Shown: positions 53,171 through 63,090 of the stretch, in pieces | How positions within the stretch are numbered: position 1 is the first letter of the stretch | Layout of the letters: every line of letters starts with the position of its first letter | Notes under the pieces: model-generated | Databases searched by the model: none | What the model was told of the DNA's origin: nothing | The model's input: only the letters and a program-made list of their open reading frames with translations | Translations under genes and position numbers: made by a program | Source: Diphasiastrum complanatum | Lineage: Eukaryota > Streptophyta > Lycopodiopsida > Lycopodiales > Lycopodiaceae | NCBI GenBank assembly: GCA_029204225.1 | Contig: CM055104.1 | Coordinates: 22,567,952-22,631,951, forward strand | Length of the DNA stretch: 64,000 bases | Direction: 5' to 3'

Positions 53171-56100
53171 ATGACATCCAATGGTGGAATCATGTTGGAA
53201 GCTAAAGAGAGGTTAAACTCTACAAACTATTCAACTTGGAAAGTGAGGATGGAGTCTTTACTAGAGTTGAATGAGCTAATGGATATAGTTGTGGGAATTG
53301 AAGAAAGACCTCTAATTCTTCAAGAGCAACTAAATTTTGATAGAAGGGCTAAAAGAGCCTTACATATCATAAAGATGAATGTTACCAATGAACTTCTTAA
53401 AGAAGTTGGTAAATGTACTTCTTCAAGTGAAGCATGGAATGCTTTGAAGAAGATCTATGAGTCCAAATCCACATCTAGGGTTCTCACCCTAAGAAGGCAA
53501 ATCTTCCAAAGTTGTCAAAGAGAGGGAGAGAGTGCACATTCATTTGTCTTGAAGGTTAAATCCTTGAATGATGATCTAGCATGCATAGATGAAAGCATAA
53601 AGGATGGGGAACTAGTTCAAGTCATGTTGAATGGTTTGCTTGATGAACATTCTAACCTTGTACAATGCTTTGCTATACAAAAGTCCTTGCCAAGTGTCAA
53701 TGACTTGCAAGAGATCTTGGTGGCTGAAGAGCATAGGTTGCAAGCCAAAGGTGGTGGTGCATCAACACAAGGTGGAGATGAAGAAGCTCTTTTCACAAAG
53801 GGCAAGTTCAAAGGCAAGTGGTCCAAGCAAGGTAGTTTGGAGCATGGAAAGCATTCTTCTTCTTTGCAAAGTAGGAAGCAAGATAAGTCCAAGTTCAAAT
53901 GTTTTTATTGTGGAGTGAAAGGACATTTTGCAAATGAATGCCATAAGAAACAAAATGCTAGATCTAGGTTGAGATCTAATGTACTTCTTGGAGATGATAA
54001 TTGTTGTGCTAACTTGGCAAGCTTTGGTGAATCTATGGTCAATTTTTTGGATCCATTGGATCTTGAAGATGCACTAGTGTTACCTACTAGTCATATGGAG
54101 TCATGTGGAGCTAAATTAGCATCATGTTTGTACTCTTCTACTCATGGACTTCCAAGGCTTGGTGGTTCTTCAATGGTGCTAGATGGCAAGTGCAAAAATG
54201 GAAAAGGTAAGGAAGGAGCTAACTTCATCAATGGAGTTGATGAAGATTCTTCTTTGGAAGTGATTGTTGCTAATGACTTGTTTGTTCATATGGAAAAAGA
54301 TGGAGATGCTAAGTGTCATTCTTTGCAAGAAGATGGTTGTTCTTCTAATTCTTTTCATATTGATGTATGTAATCATGTGGGAAAAGATGATGGTGCTTTG
54401 AGCATGCTTGAAGGAAATGGTTCTTTTACATCTTTTTGTGATAAAGTCATTTGTGCAACAAGTGGTGTCACATTTCTTCATAAAAAGAGTAGATCAAAGG
54501 TTTCTATCATGAGACTTGGTGAGGGAGATCACAAGTCAAAAGGAAGAGAAGTATGTGAAGTGTTCAAAGTAGGATGTACTTTGAATGATGTTTTTATGAA
54601 CGATAGTGAGGAAGAATCATTATCATATGACTCATTACCTAAATCATTGAGTAGAAGTTCATGTTTGAAAAGAGAGAGTACTTCAATCACTCTTATGTTG
54701 AAGGTACTAAGGATTCTTTTCTTGGCTTCTAATATTCAAGAGTCTTCTACTTCTTATGGTGCAACTATCAAGAGGGAGGTTTCTAACTTTTGTGGTGCTA
54801 GCATTAAGAGGGAGTCTTGTGAAGGAAAGGGCAATGGAAGAGTGGTTCTTGGGAAGATCCAAAGCATGGATCTAACATCTCTTCATCAACTCAAAGCATT
54901 CTATGATTGTGGTGGATTGTTCATTCATGGTCAAGATGGCAAAAGGTTGGTTGAAGAAGACTACATGGAGCAACTCAAGTGGCAACTTCTTCAAGGCAAG
55001 GGAGATATCATTGGTGAGCTTATTGAGGTTTTTTATGAACTCAAGAGGGCTGTTTTGATTAGGTTTGATACTCATCTTCACCTACTCTACTTCATGTTAA
55101 ATGGAAATGTTGGAATCTATCTTTTGGTTTATGATGGTGGCATTGTTTTCACTAACTATAGTGAAGGGTCAAATTTGAGCATTGATGAGATCTTGTGGGA
55201 TCTTAATCATGTGTTTGAGAGGGAATATCTTCAGAGTTTCAGATCTGAAGATGTTCACATATGCAAGATCTTTGATGTCTTATTGGAAGATCAAGAGGTT
55301 GATCTTGGATTGCTTCATCAACACCAAGAGACAAGTGGCAATTCGAAGCTAGTGAAAAGCATCAAAGAAGAGACAAATGGTCAAGGCATTTTGGATCTGT
55401 TTTTACAGGTTCTTGAAGGTTCAAGTAAGGTCTTTGGAGCTGCAAGGAAGTGTCTTCTTACTCTACCTCACTTGCCTAATCTCATGTATGAACATTGTTA
55501 TGTCAATGTGTTGAAATTGTCAAATTTCAATAAAACTAGTTCCATAGTTTTGCATCCTTTGGATCTTGGAGATGGAATAGTTATCATTGCTGGTTTGTAT
55601 GATCAAGTACATGAATTCATTCAGATCTTGAAAGGTATTGAAGTGGTCAATATGTTTTCTTTTGAACAAAGTTCAAGATCTAGTATTCTAGTGTTGGCAA
55701 ATTGGCAACTTGTTGACATTGTAGGATCAAGCGTTGTGTGCAAATCTTGTGGAGGTACTTCAAGTATTTCAAGTTCAGGTTTTGGTCATTCAAATGGAGT
55801 AGGGAACACATCTTTTTGGCATTCATTCACTCAAAGGCTTTCATGGATTGAAGATCTACAAAGGCAAGGTGGTGATGGAAGTTCATTCATGGAGATACAT
55901 GTTGCATTCACTATATGTATAGTGAAATGTGGAGGAGGCATGCAAACACTTGTTGATCACTTTCATTTACAACTTGTTTGCTGCTATTTTACAGAGAAAC
56001 CAGAGATGGATACATGGATGAATTCATTAATTGAGATTCTATGTTCTTTTACATGTACCATTTTTATGATTCTATGTAAAATTGATGTAAGAAACAGTGA

Positions 56101-56245
56101 AGCATCCTATATGGACACTATTATCTATATCAATTATGTTGTGTCCTATTTTGTACATATTAGGATCCTTGAGAAGAGATCTATTCTGATGATGGAGATC
56201 ATTCTTAAGTTGGAACAAAGTAGTGTTGTAAAACTAGCAAGTTAA
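53171..56245 (+). CDS. gag: C9 Gag-X protein: copia Gag and zinc knuckle fused to a ~780-residue region without protease or integrase
   Basis: Open for 1,046 codons from an upstream ATG at 53105. The start at 53171 (MTSNGGIMLEAKERL) is preferred because C1 and C7 Gag begin the same way; that gives about 1,024 residues. Numbered from 53105: capsid 30-230 (NYSTWKVRMESLLELNELMD, LVQVMLNGLLDEHSNLVQCF) and knuckle CFYCGVKGHFANEC at 266-279. Then about 300 residues with no known motif, including repeated GA-T/S-IKRE. Then a stretch that by eye follows copia RT in order: SMDLTS near 588, EEDYMEQ near 617, FYELKRA near 643, and LYFMLNGNVGIYLLVYDGGI where YVDD is expected. Near the end FTEKPEM resembles the FTKPL of RNase H. 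No D-S/T-G protease, HHCC or DDE. The stop is 13 nt before the LTR. If made, it is a structural Gag with an unknown, non-catalytic C-terminal part. Confidence 0.93.
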   Translation: MTSNGGIMLEAKERLNSTNYSTWKVRMESLLELNELMDIVVGIEERPLILQEQLNFDRRAKRALHIIKMNVTNELLKEVGKCTSSSEAWNALKKIYESKSTSRVLTLRRQIFQSCQREGESAHSFVLKVKSLNDDLACIDESIKDGELVQVMLNGLLDEHSNLVQCFAIQKSLPSVNDLQEILVAEEHRLQAKGGGASTQGGDEEALFTKGKFKGKWSKQGSLEHGKHSSSLQSRKQDKSKFKCFYCGVKGHFANECHKKQNARSRLRSNVLLGDDNCCANLASFGESMVNFLDPLDLEDALVLPTSHMESCGAKLASCLYSSTHGLPRLGGSSMVLDGKCKNGKGKEGANFINGVDEDSSLEVIVANDLFVHMEKDGDAKCHSLQEDGCSSNSFHIDVCNHVGKDDGALSMLEGNGSFTSFCDKVICATSGVTFLHKKSRSKVSIMRLGEGDHKSKGREVCEVFKVGCTLNDVFMNDSEEESLSYDSLPKSLSRSSCLKRESTSITLMLKVLRILFLASNIQESSTSYGATIKREVSNFCGASIKRESCEGKGNGRVVLGKIQSMDLTSLHQLKAFYDCGGLFIHGQDGKRLVEEDYMEQLKWQLLQGKGDIIGELIEVFYELKRAVLIRFDTHLHLLYFMLNGNVGIYLLVYDGGIVFTNYSEGSNLSIDEILWDLNHVFEREYLQSFRSEDVHICKIFDVLLEDQEVDLGLLHQHQETSGNSKLVKSIKEETNGQGILDLFLQVLEGSSKVFGAARKCLLTLPHLPNLMYEHCYVNVLKLSNFNKTSSIVLHPLDLGDGIVIIAGLYDQVHEFIQILKGIEVVNMFSFEQSSRSSILVLANWQLVDIVGSSVVCKSCGGTSSISSSGFGHSNGVGNTSFWHSFTQRLSWIEDLQRQGGDGSSFMEIHVAFTICIVKCGGGMQTLVDHFHLQLVCCYFTEKPEMDTWMNSLIEILCSFTCTIFMILCKIDVRNSEASYMDTIIYINYVVSYFVHIRILEKRSILMMEIILKLEQSSVVKLAS

Positions 56246-56258
56246 GTTGAAGAGGGAG
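56246..56258 (+). other. C9 polypurine tract
   Basis: GTTGAAGAGGGAG between the ORF stop and the 3' LTR. It aligns with the C1 tract (AAGTGAGGAGGAG) at the same distance from the stop. Confidence 0.85.
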
Positions 56259-56905
56259 TGTGAAAATTGTCAACATTTCCTTGTCTAGTTTTAGGCCAAA
56301 ATTGCTAAAAATGGCACATAGTTTAGGATCTGACTTTTCACACGTGTGAAACAGGTCTAGATATTTTTAGTAAGTGTATTTTTTCAGTATGAAGAAGTGT
56401 CAAACTTCAAGACCTTCGAAATGAGTCCATTTTCATGTATTTTGGACATATATGCCAATTTTACCTATATAGGGCATATTTTAGGTAAGGAGGGTCTAGA
56501 GAGAGGAGAGAGAGTCATCTCTCTCAGCTATATATAGCAGGTAGGCCGTGGAGAAACAGGTTGGAGCAGATCCATTGTATTCATTTGCTTAATGAGAGAT
56601 TTTTCTATTGGGTTCTCCTTCCATTGTTGGCATTGTGTAGTGATTGAGTTCAAGCTTTGTGTGTATGATCTTAGGTGCTTTCCAAAAGTGGTAGGCTGAT
56701 GTATTATGGACTGTATAATGCTATTTTGGGCCGCACTTGATGTTTATGGAAGTTTCCATTTGTGATAAATGCTTTTTGATCAAGTTCTTTGCATTCTAGG
56801 TAGCATAGAATGTGTTGCCAATTCCTAGCTTATGTAGTTTGGAGTGCAAGCATTCAAGCCAATGATCTTGGAGTTTAGATCCACTTAGGATCTGTATTTT
56901 TCACA
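56259..56905 (+). repeat. C9 3' LTR
   Basis: 647 bp, matching 51352-51997 with one 1-nt indel and one substitution noticed. Confidence 0.97.
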
Positions 56906-56910
56906 ACGGC
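56906..56910. repeat. Target-site duplication of C9, right copy (ACGGC)
   Basis: Matches 51347-51351. Confidence 0.95.
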
Positions 56911-56919
56911 CACAGGTGC

Positions 56920-57285
56920 TGACCTAGACGTTGCATTGCGACGTCTGACGTGGACGTCGAAATGCGACGTCCTATGTGGACGTCAGATTGCGATGTCCAA
57001 AGACATTGCAAACTGTCTGACGTGGCTGTCGGATTGCGACGTGCTAAAATTCAGTCGGATTCCAACGTCTGTAGACACAGAATGATCCCAAAATTTCACC
57101 GACGGATGTCCAATGCCCATTCGACGTCAATTTGACGTATCCTTGGATGTCGAAATCCGACATCTCATAAAGTTGTCGAAATCCAACGTCTGTTAACAAA
57201 ATGATCAAAAAATATATCCGACGTGTGTCCGAAGTCTATCCGACGCGTTAGGACGTCAGATTCCGACGTCCCAAATTAGGTGAAA
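56920..57285. repeat. Field of GACGTC / TCCGACGTC motifs
   Basis: Many copies of (C)GACGTC, GCGACGTC, CCAACGTCTG and CCGACGTG-type words in both orientations within 370 bp. En/Spm subterminal repeats bound by TNPA are short motifs of the type CCGAC..., so this is a candidate transposase-binding array. More copies lie at 51200-51350, and isolated ones within the TNPA-like gene. Confidence 0.6.
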
Positions 57286-57998
57286 AAAATAATAAAAAAT
57301 GCCTAAAAATAGCGCACGCATTTTTCTTGGGTTGTTCTTGGAGTTGAGTTCTTGGAGAAGCGATGTTCTTGAATTGTTTTTAAAACAATATTTTTGAGTT
57401 GCATTCAACATCTAGATCAAACAACAAACTAAGCATGAGGTAGTTTTCATTTTTAAACTGCTTTTCATTTTATATTTTATTGCATTACTTCATGTTTATT
57501 ATGAATGACAATACTTCATGCATTACTTCATGGCAATATTTTATTGCATTACTTCATGTTCAATGTGCTTTGTGCACATCATAAATTTCATTTATATTTT
57601 TAGATATAATATTGACTGTTGTTTTGAAATTCGACATTTCTTAGTTGATTATTACGTCAATCCACATCCCTAAATTTGGCATTGCAATTTTTGAAAAACA
57701 AAACATTGCACATATAAAAGCAATGGCAATATAGCACGATCATTTGCAATAATAATATTTTTCATAATATAAATTAATGTATTACAAAATTGGTGCTTTA
57801 ATGTCACACGAGTCTTTCTAGATCTAACATCAACTAAAACTCATAAACCTAATTTACTCGTCGTCGTCATGACGTCCAGTTTGTATGAACACAAGCAAAC
57901 AAACTACATTAATATTTAATACTTGATTGTATTAAACTAAATAAAATTGACGTCGAAATACAAACCACATTAGTATAAATACAAAAACTAGTACTTAC
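57286..57998. other. AT-rich transposon interior
   Basis: No gene supported. TTGCATTACTTCATG is repeated at about 57480, 57516 and 57543. The part near 57840-57880 may hold the last exon of the TNPA-like gene (GACGACGACGAG then a stop on the minus strand), but its splice acceptor is uncertain. Confidence 0.4.
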
Positions 57999-58845
57999 AT
58001 TTGGAGAATGACCCTCGCTCTTTAGTTTGTCGACTAATGCATCGTACGATTCCCTGAAGGCAAATTCGTACTCCTCCTTAGTTGGCAGACGTCCATAGTT
58101 CGCCAACTATCCATGCATTCAATTGAAGTTGAAATTAATTTAGGGCTACGTTGAAGCAGCTAGTCATAATGCATATTAAAAAAAGAAAGCATATAAAATC
58201 AAAGATAAACTGTAAGAGTAGTGTAAGTTCACTTACCATGCTTGCTTGCAATCCCGCCTTTCTGCTCGAGCCCAACGTAGGATTGCCTATCCCATGCATC
58301 CTAGCGGCCGCAGCATCTTTCTGAATCTTGTATTTATCTGGTGTTTGTTCATCCGCTTTTACACGGTTCCAATCATTTCTTGAACACCAGGAAGGCTTGG
58401 ATTGCCCGTCCCTATAAGCTCGTTGTGCCATATCATGACGATGCCTAATCCATAAGCTCATATGCTTATGAATTTCCTTCTCGTCAAATTCCTCTTCTTG
58501 TTGGAATTCGTCACAAAGGATACAAAACTTGTCGTTTATCGGCGGCAGGTTGTTTGGACCATTTACTAAATAATCTATCACCAAAATGATGTTGGCATAA
58601 ATAATAGAGTCGGTCCAAAACCACCCTTCCTTTTCTATTGGCAATTATATTGCCTTGAGGATCCGCGTCATAATAAGGATTTGTGGATGACTCTTCGGTG
58701 GGGGCGGGAGCCGCAGCCTCTTGTGAGGGACCACCCTCATTTTGGCTAAGCATATTTTGCAGTTGTGTTCTTTGCTCGGGAGTTAATGATTCATATAAAT
58801 TTTTACAAAGTCTCCCGAGCTTTCACCACTGCCTGACCCCGACAT
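57999..58845 (-). pseudogene. TNPA-like (Transposase_24 / Ptta-En-Spm type) gene, two exons visible
   Basis: Exon 1 (58845-58237) starts MSGSGSGESSG, continues after a 1-nt shift near 58812 as LYESLTPEQRTQLQNMLSQN and GRVVLDRLYYLCQHHFGDRL, then after a second shift near 58513 as EFDEKEIHKHMSLWIRHRHD, KPSWCSRNDWNRVKADEQTP and LGSSRKAGLQASM. A clean intron follows (GTAAGT at 58236, TAG at 58107). Exon 2 (58106-57999) encodes LANYGRLPTKEEYEFAFRES and ends at another GTAAGT. The order W-N-x-V, basic stretch, G-S-x-x, G-R-x-P-T-x-x-E fits the plant En/Spm transposase C-terminal domain. In that family the protein binds subterminal repeats. Two frameshifts make this copy a pseudogene. Confidence 0.6.
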
Positions 58846-59133
58846 GATTACTACATTCATAAACATACAATACATTACAATAAACCCCAATATATTGAAA
58901 TGAAGTAGAAAAGAAAATCGATTACAGAACTTTAATGCATATTGGAGTGGGACTTTCATACATGTGTTAACAAAAGGAGAGAGATATGCATGTAGAACTC
59001 GAACCTGCACTAAGATTGGCATAAGAATCATGTAAGCGACAATGTATAAGAATAGGTATATCTAAAAATTAAAACATTAGAATCATACAATAATTTTATG
59101 TTATTTGTGTTTTGTACTTGTGCATATATACAG
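58846..59133. promoter_or_regulatory. Intergenic region between head-to-head transposase genes
   Basis: About 290 bp of AT-rich DNA separating the start of the minus-strand TNPA-like gene from the first recognised plus-strand exon. A shared promoter is possible, but no element can be assigned with confidence. Confidence 0.3.
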
Positions 59134-60003
59134 TTTATCACAACGAGATGAATTACATTCAGATCAGTCTAGCGATGAAGACAGTACTCAAGTTAACAGG
59201 GTAAGTAATAAACATGCATGTGTTCTTGTTCATAGAAACTTTGTTATTATAGGTTAAAATATTGTGCTAAAGTGACATGTACTTGATTTTTGTTTCTCGT
59301 AGAAAAATTATTTTCAAAATAAAATATGGTGCACATGCCTCAAGTGTGATGGACAAAAGATGCGTGAAAGACGAATTGTTGAAAATCATTTGTGGAAGCT
59401 TGGACGAAAAGAAGAAGGTCAACCATTGAATTTGGAAGACGTTGAGGTTTGCTAATTTTATATGATTGTTTTTTATTATAATCTTTGTTAATCTATATAT
59501 GTCACTTATGAAATTTGTTTCATGTGTGTAGCCAATACATTGAATGCCATTTCAAGGAGTTGATCCATCCGCGTTTAGTTACAATCAATGTCAAGTTTTG
59601 ATAGACATGAGAAAACAAAGAATGAAACAAATGGAAGAGGCAAACACAATTGGAAAAGAGAATAATCAACTTGATTCTAATGATTATGATGATGAGGTGC
59701 AACACGATGAAGCAATGCACAACATGTTTGAATCTTACTTTGAAACAAATGAGAATGATGATATGCATGCATCTTCTAATGAAAACAGAGATCACGAACA
59801 ATTTGAGATGGATGAAGACGAGATTCTATTGCGCAAGGGGGCAGACACTCTTCTATATCCTGGAGCATCCATTTCGAGACTAGCTACGTCAATTCTTATT
59901 CTAAACCTTCAAGCAACATACAAATGGAGTGATCGTAGCGTGACATCTTTATTTGGGTACTTAACACATAACACAACTATTATACAATTGCAGATACTGT
60001 TTT
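59134..60003 (+). pseudogene. TNPD-like (tnp2/Transposase_21 type) gene, N-terminal exons
   Basis: Three exons join in phase 0: 59134-59200 (LSQRDELHSDQSSDEDSTQV, donor GTAAGT), 59303-59446 (after TCTCGTAG; KIWCTCLKCDGQKMRERRIV, ENHLWKLGR) and 59532-60003 (after GTGTGTAG; MPFQGVDPSAFSYNQCQVL). The last contains an acidic region and ADTLLYPGASISRLATSILI plus NLQATYKWSDRSVTSLF. The Cys pair followed by H-x-W-x-x-G and the LYPG...S.L motif resemble the N-terminal part of CACTA TNPD. In that family this is the catalytic transposase. A TGA at 59541 interrupts exon 3. The catalytic core is not recognised here. Confidence 0.55.
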
Positions 60004-60960
60004 GAATAAGGTTCAAACTTACTTGAATGCAAATGTGATACATGGTGCATGTGATGATTCTGGAATTAGCAGAAATGCATATTCCACGTTTTTTAGAATA
60101 GTTAAAGAAGCCTTTTCTCAAGTGATGGTGAAGAAAACTTATCTTCTTCGTCCATATCCGGTAAGATTAGCAAGAAATTATTATAATGACGGAATGTTCA
60201 AAGTAGTTGGCCAACAGCTTCATCAACGATTGCAATTATATTTTTCTTGATATTGAAAATGTTCTAAAATACATTATTCGATTCTATAAATTAGAAGAAC
60301 ATCAAGTAAATGGAAAGATAATTACTGTGATGAAATTAGATGAATCCGAAATTATCAAAGGTCAATGAGTGTGTGTCACTTTGATGAACAAAATTTCAGA
60401 TATTGATGATCAAACATTTAGTGTTCAATTGGAAAATCACATACGGTGGTTGGCGGCATTCCAGGTATAGTTTTTAATTTTCTTTTTAGGTATCGTTATT
60501 AACATTGAATACATTGCCATTTTTTATTAACATGTCATGCATTGCTTGCTTCTCTACAGGTCCTGAAGAGGACCATAAAATACTTTCATGGATATTTTCA
60601 CGAACAAATTATGGCGAGATTATAAAGAGACATTTGGAGGGTGAGAAATTTATAGTAAAAAGTCATGGAAGTTTTCAAATTCAATGGCACCTTGCAGGGG
60701 ATTTGAAAGCATTGAAATGTATGTATAATGTTTCTCATAAGCAACATCAAAGCATCCATGTCTTTATTGCATGAAGGGCTGCAACAATATGAATTTGGGA
60801 CGACGTAGAAGATCCAAATATGAAGAGTGTTTTGCCAATTCCATTAAAAAATGTTCAGATATGCACATTACATGCTGAGATTCATATTATTGAAAAACTA
60901 ATTTATCTGCATATTCTCCTTTGTGATGCCACAAAAATGTTAAATACTGAATATCAATAT
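60004..60960 (+). pseudogene. Further transposase-like exons, degraded
   Basis: Pieces in shifting frames: NKVQTYLNANVIHGACDDSG and STFFRIVKEAFSQVMVKKTY (60002-60250); FSVQLENHIRWLAAF ending at an AG/GTATAG donor near 60467; and after TTCTCTACAG, EDHKILSWIFSRTNYGEIIK, QIQWHLAGDLKALKCMYNV (60560-60774) and, with stops, CTLHAEIHIIEKLIYLH (to about 60930). The A-G-D-L-K and L-H-A-E-x-x-I-I-E-K patterns look like the middle of a plant DNA-transposon transposase. I cannot name the family with certainty. Confidence 0.4.
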
Positions 60961-60990
60961 AAATATGGCATGATATACTCAAAATTGAAG

Positions 60991-61959
60991 ATATGAGCTG
61001 GTTAAGTATAAATCATGAAGAGGCCTAAGTCATTTTTTGGGAATATATCTCCTAAGTACTTGCCTTGTAATTAAGGGCAAGTCCTTTTAAAGGAAAAGAC
61101 ATTGTCTTGGACAACCTTTACTAGGTCGTCCATACGAAACGACTAGATACGAAAAGACATGATAAACTAGCGTAACTATAACTCATAGTTAAGTATAGCT
61201 CCTATGGTGTAGGTGAACGTATTTTTAGTCTAATCGTTAAGTAGACCCTTTCGTGGGAGCGATGCACCTGTTGTTTTAGAGGTGTTTTTGTTTGCCCCGT
61301 AGAACATATATTGATCTCACACTTCAGTCTCAATCATCGAGAGAGAAGAGTTTATGCTTATGTAAGAGATTGAAGAAGTGAATAGAGTTCTGTGAGTTAT
61401 TCTTTCTGTTCTCCGCACTGCTGAGTGTGAGTGATCTTGAGTCTGCTAACAATCTCTAACGCATTTCATGAATTTCTCTCTGATCAGACAGATGCTCTAG
61501 TACATTACAGTCGTTTGTTGTGTTTCCGTAAAGCATGCCCTAAAGAACTGTCTTTAAACCATCTTATTCGTCTGTCGCGAATACTTTATTTTCGGCACTC
61601 GAATAACGACTATCTTTGGTACAGTCTAGCACGATCATTGAATAAAGCTGTATGTATAATATGAGATGACAGTCCCTGTCTGAAGAATTAAGTATCTGAT
61701 CTATCTTCCTGAATGGCAATAGGCGTAGTCATGCTTGAGGAAAGAGTGAGATAGCCGCTGCGCATGAACAATTTTTGCTCAAGTTCAGTTTTTTTTTTGA
61801 GTTTCGAGTTTGCTTCTTTTCTGTAGCTTGATAAGCTTCCACAGAAACAAGACTCTACTAGCCGATAGAGTAATTGTCTTCTTGTTCTGTAATTTAACAC
61901 CATATTTTCATACTTAAGTCATTGATAGTTATTCCTATCACCTAGACTAATCTTCCACA
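60991..61959 (+). other. Probable LTR/leader region of C10
   Basis: No ORF is supported. It lies directly upstream of C10 gag. Assignment as LTR is by position only. Confidence 0.4.
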
Positions 61960-63090
61960 TGGATTCCCAATGGAAAGCCAATCCTATCATGGACAAGCTT
62001 GATGGAGCCAATTACCATCTATGAAAATTTAGGATGAGAACCGTGCTAATGGCTAAGGATTTGTATGACGTTGTTACAGGTGTAGAAGGAAAACCCGAAG
62101 CTGACGACATAGCAATCTCTAGATGGAAGCTGAAGGATTGCAAAGCATTTGCACTGATCATCCTCAATATTTCGGATACTCAGATTGGCCATGTATCCGA
62201 AACTCAAACATTGAAAGAAGTTTAGGACATCTTGAGCACATTATATGAAGTGCACGATATAGCTTCCAAGCTACATCTCAGGAAGAAATTTTACTCCCTC
62301 AAGATGACGAATGGTGATTCCCTACACAATCACATCAATCAATTCAAGAACCTGCTGAAACAAATGGCCGCCATCAGATCTGTCATAGACTATCAAGACG
62401 CAATGATGCAATTGCTTACAAGCTTGCCAAGCTCATATGACAACTGGGTGATGATCATCACGACTCATCCAGAACTAACTCTTTTGAGAGTCATTACTAT
62501 GTTGTTGTAGGAAGACACGCGGAGGAACGAAGCCTCTAGTTCCTCAACTGATTCTCACGCTTTGTACACCAACAAGAGCATGACTAAGCAGAAGAAGAAG
62601 AAAGGCCCAAAGCAATCAAAGCAAGACTAGAAACCAGCACAGCACAAAGAATAGTTGAATCCACAGACAAAGAAGAAGTTGTTCTATAGATATTGCAAAA
62701 AAAACAATCACGAGATTCACGATTGCTGGATACTACGAGCAAAGAACAACAGCAAGGGACAGTCGAATCAAGTGACCAATGCAGCTACAGAAGCTCCACA
62801 ACTCATTCAAGAAGCGGATCATGATGCCTTCATGACCATCCATCAAGGAGCATCCAACGACAGTTTTTGGTTCCTGGATTCCAGTGCCACTCAGCATATG
62901 ACCAACCTCATTGGTTGTTTCAAGTCCTATACACCCTACAGTACCAACAAATACGTTCATCTTGGCGACAATAGCACACAGGCTATTAAAGGTGAAGGTA
63001 CTGTGAGATTGAGCTTTGCAAATGATCAATCTAAGCTACTTTCTAAAATCCTATATGTATCCAGTTTATCTATAAATTTGCTTTTCTAAG
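61960..63090 (+). pseudogene. gag: C10 gag, zinc knuckle and protease
   Basis: MDSQWKANPIMDKLDGANYH starts Gag, then TVLMAKDLYDVVTGVEGKPE, a TAG before DILSTLYEVHDIASKLHLRK, and LLTSLPSSYDNWVMIITTHP. After more stops the knuckle reads YRYCKKNNHEIHDC, where the first Cys is Tyr. The protease box is WFLDSSATQHMT, with D-S-S for D-S-G. Stops after ETQTLKEV, MLL, KQD and KE, plus the two motif changes, make it inactive. Close to C8 in sequence. Confidence 0.87.

Larger units (their letters stand above)
51352..56905 (+). mobile_element. C9: complete young copia-type LTR element with a single Gag-X ORF and no recognisable protease or integrase, 5,554 bp
   Basis: Two LTRs (646 and 647 bp, two differences noticed: a 1-nt indel near the start and one A/G near 51954/56871), an ACGGC duplication, a perfect tRNA-iMet primer site and a polypurine tract show a recent, complete retrotransposition. 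The interior holds a ~1.17-kb leader and one ORF that fills all the remaining space up to 13 nt before the 3' LTR. There is no room for a separate pol. Structure resembles gag-only (TR-GAG) elements, but with an unusually long extra coding region. Confidence 0.96.
56906..60990. mobile_element. CACTA (En/Spm)-like DNA transposon remnant, main part
   Basis: After the C9 junction come a 380-bp field of GACGTC/CCGACGTC motifs, a spliced TNPA-like gene on the minus strand and a spliced TNPD-like gene on the plus strand, head to head. Both transposase remnants and the subterminal motif field fit a CACTA-type element. The terminal CACTA bases and a target duplication are not seen; the right end is lost where copia C10 begins. 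Confidence 0.5.
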
